NCBI GenBank assembly: GCA_964487255.1
Contig: CAZAQV010000012.1
Location: 120,945-184,944, forward strand
Source of the DNA: CAZAQV01 sp964487255
GTDB lineage: Bacteria; Myxococcota_A; Polyangia; Polyangiales; CAZAQV01
Direction: 5' to 3'
DNA: 64,000 nt
Shown here one piece after another: positions 26,374-36,326 of this stretch. The position numbers and the translations under genes were made by a program. Every line of letters begins with the position of its first letter. The stretch's first letter is position 1. The notes beneath the pieces were generated by a model. That model had not been told where the DNA came from. It saw only the letters and a program-made list of their open reading frames with translations, and made no database searches.

Positions 26374-27861
26374 ATGAAAGCATTTCCAAGTCGTGAAGAA
26401 TTCGTAAAGCTTGCCAATGAGCATCGAGTGGTGTGCTTGAGTACAGAACTGCTCGCCGATGGACTTACGCCCGTGGGCGTCGCTGCTCACTTTCTCGGTC
26501 GCGGGACGTTTCTCTTCGAGAGCGTGACCGGTGGCGAGAAGTGGGGTCGCTACAGCTTTGTGGGCTTCGATGCTCGGTTCGAGGTTCGCGCCAAGGACGG
26601 GATCTATCAGCGTCGCGAGCGGGGCGGTTCGTGGCGGGAGCACGCGTGCGATGATCCGTGGGACCGTTTGCGCGAAGAGTTTCGGGCACGCAACTCCGCA
26701 CCTGTCGCCAACCTTCCTTTTTCAGGTGGTGCGATCGGCTATGTCCCCTACGAGGCTGTGCATCGCTTTGAGCCACGTGTCGCTCCGCCCGAGGGCATAG
26801 AGTTTCACTTCAAGTTTGGCTCGACCATCGTTGCCTTCGACAACGTTCGGCACACCGTGCGCGTCATCTTGCCCGTCGAAATCGAGCACGATGCCGCCGA
26901 GGCATATGACATTGCCTTCGGAGAGCTACGGATGACTTGTCGCGAACTCGCAAGCACACCGCCACTTCCGCCGCTTCCCATGCCTGAGACAAAACTCGGC
27001 AATCTGCCTCCGAGTTCGTTCTCCAAAGAGGATTTTTTGGCGGCGGTTAAACGCTGCAAAGAGCACATTGTTGAGGGCGATATTTTTCAGGTCGTGCTCT
27101 CGCAGAAGTTTTCACGAAGTTTCGCGAACGACCCTTTTTTGGTGTACCGCCTGCTTCGTGTGCTCAACCCGTCACCCTACATGTATTTCGTTGACATGGG
27201 GGAGCGACAGATCGTCGGTGCGAGCCCCGAGACATTGGTGCGTCTCAACAAGGGTGTCGCTGAAGTGCGACCGATCGCGGGGACCCGTCGTCGTGGTGCC
27301 ACCGAAGAGGAAGATCAAGCCTTGGCCGCGGAGCTGCTCGCCGACCCCAAAGAGCGGGCCGAGCACGTGATGCTGGTCGATCTGGGACGCAATGATCTGG
27401 GACGCATCGGTGTGCCGGGCACGGTCAAGGTGGGCGATCGGATGATCATCGAGCGCTACTCGCACGTGATGCACATCGTGTCGGGCGTGCAAGCCGAGGT
27501 GCGCGATGGTCTCGATGCCATTGACGTCTTTCGCGCGACTTTTCCTGCGGGTACGCTTTCCGGGGCGCCGAAGGTGCGCGCGATGGAGATCATTTCCGCG
27601 CTCGAACCGGTGCCGCGTGACGTGTACGGTGGCGCGGTCGGTTACTTTGGCTACGACGGCGCGATGGACGTGGCGATTGCCATTCGCACGGTCGTTTTTG
27701 AGGGCGGCGTGGCGTCGGTGCAGGCCGGGGCTGGGCTCGTGGCCGACAGCGACCCTGAATCGGAGTACCAAGAGACCGTTAACAAGGCGTCGGCGGTGCT
27801 CGCTGCGCTTGACTACGCAGAGAGTGATGAAGCTCTGCTTTCCGAGAGCTTGCGGCCGTAG
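26374..27861 (+). CDS. trpE: Anthranilate synthase component I
   Basis: 495 residues from the ATG at 26374, the first one that fits the family N-terminus (MKAFPSREEFVKLANEHRVV). The N-terminal domain is followed by the chorismate-binding domain: EGDIFQVVLSQ, PIAGTRRRG, ADPKERAEHVMLVDLGRNDLG, FPAGTLSGAPKVRAMEII and GAVGYFGYDG. It makes anthranilate from chorismate with a TrpG subunit not present here. The Trp-feedback motif (LLES-type) is replaced by FLFESVTGGEKWGRYSF, as usual. Confidence 0.95.
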   Translation: MKAFPSREEFVKLANEHRVVCLSTELLADGLTPVGVAAHFLGRGTFLFESVTGGEKWGRYSFVGFDARFEVRAKDGIYQRRERGGSWREHACDDPWDRLREEFRARNSAPVANLPFSGGAIGYVPYEAVHRFEPRVAPPEGIEFHFKFGSTIVAFDNVRHTVRVILPVEIEHDAAEAYDIAFGELRMTCRELASTPPLPPLPMPETKLGNLPPSSFSKEDFLAAVKRCKEHIVEGDIFQVVLSQKFSRSFANDPFLVYRLLRVLNPSPYMYFVDMGERQIVGASPETLVRLNKGVAEVRPIAGTRRRGATEEEDQALAAELLADPKERAEHVMLVDLGRNDLGRIGVPGTVKVGDRMIIERYSHVMHIVSGVQAEVRDGLDAIDVFRATFPAGTLSGAPKVRAMEIISALEPVPRDVYGGAVGYFGYDGAMDVAIAIRTVVFEGGVASVQAGAGLVADSDPESEYQETVNKASAVLAALDYAESDEALLSESLRP

Positions 27862-27885
27862 GTAAACTGACCCTTCAAAAAACCT

Positions 27886-27914
27886 TTGACACCGGCCAGG
27901 GCCAGGGCTAGAAA
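27886..27914 (+). promoter_or_regulatory. Sigma-70-type promoter of tRNA-Asp
   Basis: TTGACA (27886-27891), 17-base spacer, TAGAAA (27909-27914), with the tRNA 5' end 12 bases further on. Consensus spacing supports a strong constitutive promoter. Confidence 0.8.
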
Positions 27915-27925
27915 GCTGCTCGCCC

Positions 27926-29329
<1,404 letters not shown>

Positions 29330-29343
<14 letters not shown>

Positions 29344-29635
29344 CGTTCCCTCCCGCGACGCCAGCCCATTCCAGGACCTCGCTTCGCTTGAACCTCATCT
29401 TTCGGCCTATCCGGTGACAAGGCAAGCCTCGTCTTGTGACGAGTTCACAGATGTAGGTCACTTTGTAGCCCAGCATCTCCGCCACCTCTTCACGCGACAT
29501 CCACTGCGATCGATTCGTTAATGATTCCGCGATTGCAGCGCGAACTTCGTGGCGGATCAGTTCTCGAAGTTGCTCAGCAGACACTAGCTCGCCATCGCGA
29601 CCCACGACTCTCAGGTGAGAAACCGATCCGCTCAT
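29330..29635 (-). CDS. Excisionase-like helix-turn-helix protein
   Basis: 101 residues from the ATG at 29635 (the frame is open to 29683). The MerR/Xis-type winged HTH is at about 45-95: SREEVAEMLGYKVTYICELVTRRGLPCHRIGRKMRFKRSEV, quoted here only as the key parts VAEMLGY and FKRSEVLEW. Position directly before int with overlapping reading frames fits a recombination directionality factor. Confidence 0.75.
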
Positions 29636-29946
29636 CGGCTTTCTCGCCCGTTGTGCAGCATCCATCCGCGGTGCAGACCCCATCGTCGCCGATTCCCCGG
29701 AACAAGATCAGTTTTTCGCCCTCTCGCCCCCATCTGGCGTGGAGTCTGGACCCGACCCTTTCCGAAAGAGTGTCGTGTTCCTGCTCTACCGCTAGGGCGG
29801 AGCGCGTCTTCTCGGACCTTGATTGTGACGAAGTCGATGTGATCGGTCAGGATCGATCCGTCGGGAGCAGGGCAATGATCGAGGGCAACGACCTGCGCCG
29901 GTCCGGCGTCACTCGTGGCGGGTATTCTTGTCCTATTCCGACTCAT
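29632..29946 (-). CDS. Hypothetical protein of element 1
   Basis: 104 residues starting directly after the TAG of the TOPRIM gene and overlapping the Xis-like start by 4 bp. The packing supports a real gene. It is basic and low in hydrophobics; the C-terminal half is rich in Arg/Gly. No family recognised. Confidence 0.45.
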   Translation of the reverse strand: MSRNRTRIPATSDAGPAQVVALDHCPAPDGSILTDHIDFVTIKVREDALRPSGRAGTRHSFGKGRVQTPRQMGARGRKTDLVPGNRRRWGLHRGWMLHNGRESR

Positions 29947-30972
29947 CTATTTGCCCTCCCCATCGTCCGGGTGTCGCCGAATGACTAGCTGGTCGAGTGA
30001 CAGTTGCTCAGCTGCTTCGATCATGTAGTGCCGATCTAGAACCTCGTCGTCGATGTGTCGGGTGATACAATCCCCCACGAGTTCGCGTAGGCGCTGCGGT
30101 TGAATTGAGTCGACCTCTGTGCTCCGACCCTTGAAGTTCTTGCCTCGTGTATCTCCTGACTTTGTCGGACGGGATGGGAGATTCCAACGTTGAATTTGTT
30201 CGGGTGTGACCCCCGCTCGTTCAAAAGTTATTGGAAACCCTTTCGAGTATCGACGCAGCCCTTCCTCAAGCTTTCGGCTTATATCCAAGCCGGAGGGATC
30301 ATGGTCTCCGAAATAGTAGATATGAGCCGGCTTTCCTTGTGCTCGAATCTGCTGTGCCGAGTTGTAAATGAAGGTGATTGAAGCATACCCGCGTGTAACG
30401 AGAAGCGGGACGTCCCATTCCTCAGTCACCTCGTAAAGAGTGTCGCTCAGAGCTTCTTTTTCACACCACACCTCGACGTACACTTCCTGATCTTGCCAAA
30501 GGGCGCGTCGATAGTCGCGTTGCGTCGCCTTGAGAGCGTCCTGAAGAGAGCGATGCGACCTCGGCTTGCGACGCCAACGCGTGCCGTCGGAGATCCAGTC
30601 ATACGGAATGCGTTCTTCCTCTCGCATTGCCTTGAGCAAACGGATGATCGTTCCCTTGTACTCTCTCTCCGTTTTTTCAATCAGACCGGTACCAATCATT
30701 TGGTAGAAGACAGAGCGACAGCTGGCTGGGTGATCGTTTTTCAAAACTCGGAATATTGCGTCACAGATTTCTTCCATTTCAACTGGAGTCCGGCGTTTCC
30801 GTTTCGTCCGCGAAGATGCTGGTGCGTTCGCGCTCGATCCACCTGATGCCACAGCGCCGCCTAGAAGGTGCTCTCTGTTTCTGCGCTTCGGCGTAGCAAC
30901 TTCGCCGCCACAGTTCCGTTTTGGTCGTCGCTTGGGCCCTGGTGAGTTGCCTCCAGATTGTCTATTGACCAT
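29947..30972 (-). CDS. Spo11/TopoVI-A-like TOPRIM protein
   Basis: 341 residues. A basic Pro-rich N-terminus is followed by a winged-helix-like region (about 65-130; EEICDAIFRVLKNDHPASCRSVFY with a Tyr in the position of the Spo11/TopoVI-A active tyrosine) and a TOPRIM fold: VEVWCEKEAL (Glu) and YYFGDHDPSGLDI (DxD). It may bind or cut DNA during element replication. TopoVI-B is not seen. Overlaps the Rep gene by 11 bp. Confidence 0.7.
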   Translation of the reverse strand: MVNRQSGGNSPGPKRRPKRNCGGEVATPKRRNREHLLGGAVASGGSSANAPASSRTKRKRRTPVEMEEICDAIFRVLKNDHPASCRSVFYQMIGTGLIEKTEREYKGTIIRLLKAMREEERIPYDWISDGTRWRRKPRSHRSLQDALKATQRDYRRALWQDQEVYVEVWCEKEALSDTLYEVTEEWDVPLLVTRGYASITFIYNSAQQIRAQGKPAHIYYFGDHDPSGLDISRKLEEGLRRYSKGFPITFERAGVTPEQIQRWNLPSRPTKSGDTRGKNFKGRSTEVDSIQPQRLRELVGDCITRHIDDEVLDRHYMIEAAEQLSLDQLVIRRHPDDGEGK

Positions 30973-31789
30973 GGTCGATATCCTTTCGACGGAAGCCCCA
31001 CCTCACACTGATTTGCCTGCCGTGAAGTGCAGAAATCAGGGTTTCTAGCTCCTCGGTGTCTTGGCTCCCGGGTTCGGGACACCATGTGTCTGACTTGCAG
31101 GCGTAGGTCGCTGCATCGTTCTCCGCGCCCTTGCGTACGGCATCTCCGTTCGGGTTTTCTCCGAACTGGCCGTGCCCCGTAATCTGCGACCAGGCGTTCT
31201 TGTACGCGTCGTAGTTCGGGTTATCGACGTCGATCACGACATGCGCGTGCACATTCCATTTCGCTTTGCTGTCTAGCTCGCAGTGGGACACTTCGACACC
31301 GCCACTGCCTCTCTCAACAGAGCGAAACACTTTCCGCTGTCGAAGCCGACGAAGACACTTCCGAAACCTGGAGACCGCCTCTTTCAGATTCTCATGTGGA
31401 TATACTGGCAAGGAGAAGAGAACCATTTTCGGCTTTTCCATTTTTCGAATGTCACTTGCCATTCTGTGCCGATATGTCCGTGATTTGTGTTCACTACACG
31501 AAGGGCAGAACCGCAATTGACATCGAGAGGTACGAAAACCGAATTGCAATCCACAGCTGCGAATTCGATCGGCGTGTTTGTGACGTCCCATCTCTTCAAG
31601 CTCAGCGGCTCTCCGATCGTGAAGTTCGTCCGTGTGTCGTTCGGCAGACGCTTCAAACAAGTTTCCGTGTTTCTTCCTTTTGCCGAGACGCTTCTCTTCC
31701 TTCCTCCACTCGGATCTCGAAAACTTTCTATGGGGCCCAACCAAGTACTGAAGCTCGTCGCCGAAAAGCGACTTTCCGTCGTGACTCAT
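30962..31789 (-). CDS. Rolling-circle-type HUH replication protein
   Basis: 275 residues from the ATG at 31789, which overlaps the preceding stop as ATGA. A Cys cluster (C90, C95, C98; CQLRFCPSC) precedes the HUH motif H181-x-H183 (WNVHAHVVID) and a Tyr-Lys motif (Y229, K232; YACK). This is the order of plasmid Rep_1-type initiators, which nick the double-strand origin. It suggests that the element replicates as a circle after excision. Confidence 0.78.
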   Translation of the reverse strand: MSHDGKSLFGDELQYLVGPHRKFSRSEWRKEEKRLGKRKKHGNLFEASAERHTDELHDRRAAELEEMGRHKHADRIRSCGLQFGFRTSRCQLRFCPSCSEHKSRTYRHRMASDIRKMEKPKMVLFSLPVYPHENLKEAVSRFRKCLRRLRQRKVFRSVERGSGGVEVSHCELDSKAKWNVHAHVVIDVDNPNYDAYKNAWSQITGHGQFGENPNGDAVRKGAENDAATYACKSDTWCPEPGSQDTEELETLISALHGRQISVRWGFRRKDIDHGQ

Positions 31790-32187
31790 GAGAAGGCCCC
31801 CCCGCGTGGGGTTGAGCGAATTCGAACCGCTGCTTCTGTGTAGAGCGGCGCGCAAGGCATCCTGGCGAACTCGAAGACTGTCCGACCGCCAGCTTCGTTC
31901 TCTAACGATACGTGCAACGACTTATCCGATGGCCTGACGCTGTAGACTGCTTGCTCGAACGGGCTGAGGCTGGCCATCGCCAGTATGAAGTGCCTAGTGG
32001 GATCGATGGCGCGTCTGCTGTGGGCGCTGAGCTGTACCGCTGCGAAATCGTTTTCGTATGGAACGAGCGCCACAACCCCGCTCGAGTTGGGCATTTCGTG
32101 CTCCCCCGCGGAGTTCGCGATATCGAGCACCAACTGAACCAGCGGATGATTCAGCGCTCTGCCGGCATCGTGGAAACTAGCCCTCAT
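31786..32187 (-). CDS. Hypothetical protein upstream of Rep
   Basis: 133 residues, coupled to Rep by an ATGA overlap and to the AlpA-like gene by an 11-bp overlap. It has a mixed alpha/beta pattern and no signal peptide or known motif. Its operon position suggests a replication or maintenance role, but this is inference. Confidence 0.5.
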   Translation of the reverse strand: MRASFHDAGRALNHPLVQLVLDIANSAGEHEMPNSSGVVALVPYENDFAAVQLSAHSRRAIDPTRHFILAMASLSPFEQAVYSVRPSDKSLHVSLENEAGGRTVFEFARMPCAPLYTEAAVRIRSTPRGGAFS

Positions 32188-32374
32188 AACGGCCTCCGGA
32201 ACGCCGGTCGGCGATCCATTGCGAGACCGCTTCCGGTTCGAATCGAACCATTCTCCGGCTCAGCCGAACGTGCGGAATCGCATTTCGATGTACCAAGCTG
32301 TACAAGGTGCCCTTGGGCAGTCCCCATCTCTTCGCTGCTTGAGCGTACGTTAGTAGTCGTTTGTCTTTTTCCAT
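32177..32374 (-). CDS. AlpA-like helix-turn-helix regulator
   Basis: 65 residues. HTH pattern LTYAQAAKRWGLPKGTLYSLV with the strand VRLSRRMVRFEPEAV typical of AlpA/excisionase-family proteins. It is the first gene of the minus-strand operon (AlpA-unknown-Rep-TOPRIM-unknown-Xis-Int), so it may control it. Weak AGGAGTTCCTGA spacing ahead of the start. Confidence 0.75.
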   Translation of the reverse strand: MEKDKRLLTYAQAAKRWGLPKGTLYSLVHRNAIPHVRLSRRMVRFEPEAVSQWIADRRSGGRYEG

Positions 32375-32428
32375 TCAGGAACTCCTTTTGCCTCTGAGTC
32401 ATTCTCGAGCAGCGGAGTTCGATTCCCG

Positions 32429-33670
32429 GTGGATGGACTTTCGCAACTAGTCCACCGCTTGTTTTTAGCGCAAAAGTTCGTCGCTCAGCTGGTGGCGGAT
32501 GATTGTCTTGCAATCGCGGAGCGGATTGCGACGCTACTGGAGATGAGCACTGAAACTGAGCAGGAGCAGCGCACGAATGAGTTCGAGCGGAAAATGCACG
32601 ACGCGATTCTTTACCTTTGCAACCTCGCATCTGGGTTGCAGGCCTATCGTTCGATGACTGGCAACTTTCCCGACGAGAAACACGAGGCGGTGCGATGTAT
32701 TGAAGCCGTCACCGCGCTCGTTGCACAACGGAGAAAGCGGATGCTCAAGTCAGAGGACGGATTTTGGGTAGGCTTCATCCCTGTTGACTACCTGGCAGAC
32801 GTGTTCACGGACTTTCAACGAGCCGAAATTGAACTAAAGCTTCACCCTCGTCCGGGTGCGGACGTTCGCCTCAAGACAGCGATGGAACAGGTTATCCGTC
32901 GCATGATCTGGGAGCATGAGGTGCCCGAGGAAATACGAACGTCGAATGGCAAGCTAAAAACCTTCGATGTCCTGTGCCCAACGACCTCGGAGGACTTCAC
33001 GAACGGTCCTGTGAAAGAGGCAAAGACCCGTCTGGCGAGGCTCTCGGGCTCACCAAAGATCAGCGAGTTTAGTTCATACAGGCACTGGAGTGGGAAGGAC
33101 ATGCCTCCCGCATGGAGTAGGCCAGATCACTGGCCGATTCACTACACGGTCAACTTTCTCTTCGCACACGTTGTCGATTTTCCGATTGGGCTTGACGACG
33201 CTCTTCAGGCAAGTCTCGAATCATGGAAGCGCGAAATTGTTGGCCGCAAAGGATCTGCGGGCGAGAAGTTTGTTGGGCGACCGTCGCCGCGAGAAGCTTC
33301 CGCGAAAGAAGTCAACGAGCGGATTGATACGGCCTTGCGGGACGAGTTTCCGGACCTGTGTAGATCATTTCTCGAGCGTTACCATTGGGAGAACGGGGCT
33401 GATGCGGCAGAAGTGGAAGAGCCAGTCGATCGCTTCGACCGGCTTGAAGAGGACCCTCCTTTTCACGAGGATGACGCAGTGGATTGGATGTTCGCTTCAA
33501 GGGAAAAAAAAGCGGACGCTATCGAAGCGCAGCATTGGCTCGCATCGCACTGGGCCTCTGACCCGGAGAGGGCCTCGCTGATGTCATCGACCCAATGGGA
33601 AGAGGGCGATACCTTCGACGTCTACCTTGACACCTTTAGGACCAAGCCGAGATCCGCGGTTGGTCAGTAA
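32429..33670 (+). CDS. Hypothetical protein of element 1
   Basis: 413 residues from a GTG at 32429; an ATG at 32543 is an alternative. It is a soluble, acidic, Trp-rich protein (FLLERYHW-like segments, HWASDPERASLM) with no recognised domain. It is divergent from the replication operon, so the gap at 32375-32428 holds regulatory sites. Confidence 0.5.
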   Translation: MDGLSQLVHRLFLAQKFVAQLVADDCLAIAERIATLLEMSTETEQEQRTNEFERKMHDAILYLCNLASGLQAYRSMTGNFPDEKHEAVRCIEAVTALVAQRRKRMLKSEDGFWVGFIPVDYLADVFTDFQRAEIELKLHPRPGADVRLKTAMEQVIRRMIWEHEVPEEIRTSNGKLKTFDVLCPTTSEDFTNGPVKEAKTRLARLSGSPKISEFSSYRHWSGKDMPPAWSRPDHWPIHYTVNFLFAHVVDFPIGLDDALQASLESWKREIVGRKGSAGEKFVGRPSPREASAKEVNERIDTALRDEFPDLCRSFLERYHWENGADAAEVEEPVDRFDRLEEDPPFHEDDAVDWMFASREKKADAIEAQHWLASHWASDPERASLMSSTQWEEGDTFDVYLDTFRTKPRSAVGQ

Positions 33671-33702
33671 CGTCATCAGCTTTGGCACGCGCGGCAAAGC
33701 CG

Positions 33703-34857
33703 CTAGAGTTCCAGGTGTTCGCGGGCGATCCAGTAGGTTTGCCCGGTCCTTGGCACTGCAACCCGTACCTCTGAAGCGAACATCCCCGCCGAATCGACCA
33801 CCGTAACCGGCAGGTACTGGCGGAGTGGGGAGCAACCGCTGGCCGAACGGGGATCACCACCGCTTGCCGCGAGTTGAATTGCAGCTGTGTATTGCTCTCG
33901 CGTCCGACACCCGATCACGTGGGTTTCGCTGATGTGCGGGCCGTCGGGTTTGCTTGGAGCTGTCGCTGGACCTTCGGCGCTGCCCCGGGCCTCTAGTCGC
34001 TTCTGCACCTCGTCTTGCCGTGGAATGTAGATGGCGTCAACGTACTCTGTTGACACTTGGTGTTTGCGTGCGACGCGTTGAATGATCTTGTCTTCATCCG
34101 CGTTCGCGCCTGGTCGGAGGTTATCTGGGTCCCAAAGCGCTTCAAATGCCGAGTCGAAAATCTCATTTTCTTTCTCAACCAACGCATCGCGGTTCTGTCG
34201 GAACCGGTCTCGGAGGGCACCAAGTCTTCGCAGGAGTTCGTTTCCTTGTGTTGATGGTCCCATCGAGCCTTCAATGTTCAACTCTTCGATCAGAGCGAAA
34301 TCCGTTTTCAGCTCGTCGTGTATTTTGGCTGCCTGCTCGAACTTACCCTCAGCCATAGCATCAGCCACAGCCTTGATTTGACTGTCGACAGTCTTCTCGT
34401 TCGTCATGATGCGCTCCGATGCTCCTTGAGCGGCCGCTTCTGCGACCTCATGAGCGCGTGTCTGCTCAGCCTCTTCCGCTGCCGCCTGATCCGCCGCGGC
34501 TTGTTCGGCGACCTCCGCCTCTCGCTGCTCTTGGAGTTGCGAAACCAGAGCAGCGCCTCCGAAGAGCGCACCGAGCGCACCGACGATGATGAGCGGCAGA
34601 CCGACCTGCGTTTTTCGCTCACCGAGGTTTCCCAGTTTCCCGACCAGGGCGGCAACGCCTCCGACAACCATTAGCCCTCCCGCGATCATACCGAACCACG
34701 GGAAGGACGCCGCTATCGCAGTGAGTACGCAGAAGCCAACAAACCCGACGAGGATCGTGACCACGAGCCCCGTTGATGACGTCTTGGTTGCGGTCGGTTG
34801 CGGGCTGGATACGGGGGGCGCAGCCTGGGGAGCGGGACCTTCTGGTGTTTCTGGCAT
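33703..34857 (-). CDS. Membrane protein with coiled-coil domain
   Basis: 384 residues: Pro/Ala-rich N-terminus, three hydrophobic helices (about 28-110; LVVTILVGFVGFCVLTAIAA, MIAGGLMVVGGVAALVG, VGLPLIIVGALGALFGGAAL), an Ala/Glu/Gln coiled coil (QREAEVAEQAAADQAAAEEA), then a soluble C-terminal domain. Function unknown; it could be an envelope or exclusion factor of the element. Confidence 0.6.
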   Translation of the reverse strand: MPETPEGPAPQAAPPVSSPQPTATKTSSTGLVVTILVGFVGFCVLTAIAASFPWFGMIAGGLMVVGGVAALVGKLGNLGERKTQVGLPLIIVGALGALFGGAALVSQLQEQREAEVAEQAAADQAAAEEAEQTRAHEVAEAAAQGASERIMTNEKTVDSQIKAVADAMAEGKFEQAAKIHDELKTDFALIEELNIEGSMGPSTQGNELLRRLGALRDRFRQNRDALVEKENEIFDSAFEALWDPDNLRPGANADEDKIIQRVARKHQVSTEYVDAIYIPRQDEVQKRLEARGSAEGPATAPSKPDGPHISETHVIGCRTREQYTAAIQLAASGGDPRSASGCSPLRQYLPVTVVDSAGMFASEVRVAVPRTGQTYWIAREHLEL

Positions 34858-34921
34858 CGAGATTCCTTGTTCGCCTATACCGAACTAGTCTCTCGTCCTG
34901 CCTCGGTAGCGTCAAGCCATC

Positions 34922-35245
34922 ATGACGCGCAGGTCCGAGGTCGACCCACTATCCGCCGCGATCGGCGCGCGTATTCGCATGTTTCGCGACGAGGCTGGGC
35001 TTACGCTTGAGAAACTCGCGTACGAGACGGATCAAAGTAAAGGACACCTCTCCGACATCGAGCGAGGCTACTCTCGTCCCAGCATCGCGACCCTCAACCG
35101 AATCGCCGAGCATCTCGGTGTCCTTTTACTCGATCTCGTCACATTTCCCGAGGACGACGCTCGCCAAGAAGTCACCGATCGGCTACGCGGACTCTCCGAC
35201 AAAGACTTGCGCCAGCTCCGCCGCGAACTCGCAATAGACGACTAG
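34922..35245 (+). CDS. XRE-family transcriptional regulator
   Basis: 107 residues. The Cro/CI-type HTH is at about 14-70 (IGARIRMFRDEAGLTLEKLA, QSKGHLSDIERGYSRPSIA). The C-terminal tail (VTDRLRGLSDKDLRQLRREL) is seen in short phage-type regulators. It could act as element repressor. Divergent from the coiled-coil membrane gene. Confidence 0.85.
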   Translation: MTRRSEVDPLSAAIGARIRMFRDEAGLTLEKLAYETDQSKGHLSDIERGYSRPSIATLNRIAEHLGVLLLDLVTFPEDDARQEVTDRLRGLSDKDLRQLRRELAIDD

Positions 35246-35261
35246 GAAACGAAGGGAGATC

Positions 35262-35320
35262 AGCTCTTCGCGGTCGCTCTCGTTGGCCTCGGCCAACCTG
35301 TGACCGACGGAGGGTGGGGC
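35262..35320 (-). pseudogene. Integrase C-terminal tail remnant
   Basis: On the minus strand the frame reads PPSVGHRLAEANESDREELI, which aligns with the tails at 43345-43618 (GHKLAKANISDRDDLI) and 52211-52446 (GHTLAKANETGRDELI). Homology stops after ELI, and no att core is next to it. It marks an old junction inside element 1. The rest of 35246-35426 holds no gene. Confidence 0.6.
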
Positions 35321-35426
35321 TTGCTGCTTTTGTGGGACGAGGCCCAACTCGTCCGAATCGTCAAACGATCTCTCGCGAAGCCTGGACGACCGAAGAAAGG
35401 TGGCTAGGTGATCACTCGCCTTGCCA

Positions 35427-36209
35427 TCATTGCGTGATGTAAAGCTTTTGGTTTGTCAGGAGTTTCTTTGCTACGAACGGATCGAGATATGCAAGGTCTT
35501 CTGCAAGGCGGCAGATTCCATGCTGGCCAGGAAAGATGGTTGATGCATCGATTCCACGGTCGTAGAGGTAGTTGAGCGAGTTGCCCGCCTCGCTGGATTC
35601 AATCTCGAACTTGATGAGCCTATTTCGAACTTCGGCGGAACTCGTAAGTTCATCGATCGAGCGGGCAAGTTTGGCCTTCGTGTTGTCCCAAAGATCAGCG
35701 TTGGCCCAATCGTGAAGCGTGAAGGTTCCACGTTGAGCCGACATGTTCTGATTGCCTGCCGGTGAGGTCGTTGGAATCATCACTCCTTCGGCGTCGTGAC
35801 TAACGTGGGCATACAGATCCGCAAGTGCAAATACAGCAAAGTTTGTTCCCATGCGTAGACTTGATGACGCAGCGAAGTAGAGCGCTACGTCTAGGCTTTT
35901 TGACCAATCGAGGAGCCTGGTAGGAACCCCGTAGTGTTGAAGCAAAGCCATCAAGTTCGCCTCATTGTCAAACATCCTAGCTGGGAGCGTTGTTCTTTCG
36001 CGCAACGTGCGTCGCGCGTACTCGAGCATCGATTTTTCGAAGGCTTGAGCGACTGAGATTCGCCCTTCGCGGCGAAGAAGCGAGGGAAGAAGTGTCCATG
36101 ACAAGTCTCCCTGGCCACGAAACGTCCATTTGCCCGAATGGCTAGAGAGGCTGACCTGTGTCCCCCAGCGGATGACATCCTTATGGCTGCTGCATTGCAA
36201 GACTCTCAT
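35427..36209 (-). CDS. FRG-domain protein
   Basis: 260 residues. The FRG domain is plain: WTFRGQGDLSWTLLPSLLRRE at the start and LLQHYGVPTRLLDWSKSLDVALYFA in the middle. FRG domains resemble ADP-ribosyltransferase folds, but the biochemical activity is not established. It is divergent from the giant STAND gene with 117 bp between, and visibly lower in G+C than the core genes, so it is probably cargo of the same defence block. Confidence 0.85.
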   Translation of the reverse strand: MRVLQCSSHKDVIRWGTQVSLSSHSGKWTFRGQGDLSWTLLPSLLRREGRISVAQAFEKSMLEYARRTLRERTTLPARMFDNEANLMALLQHYGVPTRLLDWSKSLDVALYFAASSSLRMGTNFAVFALADLYAHVSHDAEGVMIPTTSPAGNQNMSAQRGTFTLHDWANADLWDNTKAKLARSIDELTSSAEVRNRLIKFEIESSEAGNSLNYLYDRGIDASTIFPGQHGICRLAEDLAYLDPFVAKKLLTNQKLYITQ

Positions 36210-36326
36210 CGGGAAAATGTCTCACTGAGGTGTCCGAGGTTCAAGTTGCGGCATAGTAATCACTTGTGGTTTCGGCTGATATCTTGAGGAGCATCATGGT
36301 ATCTCGATGGTTCTAGGCCTTTTGCG

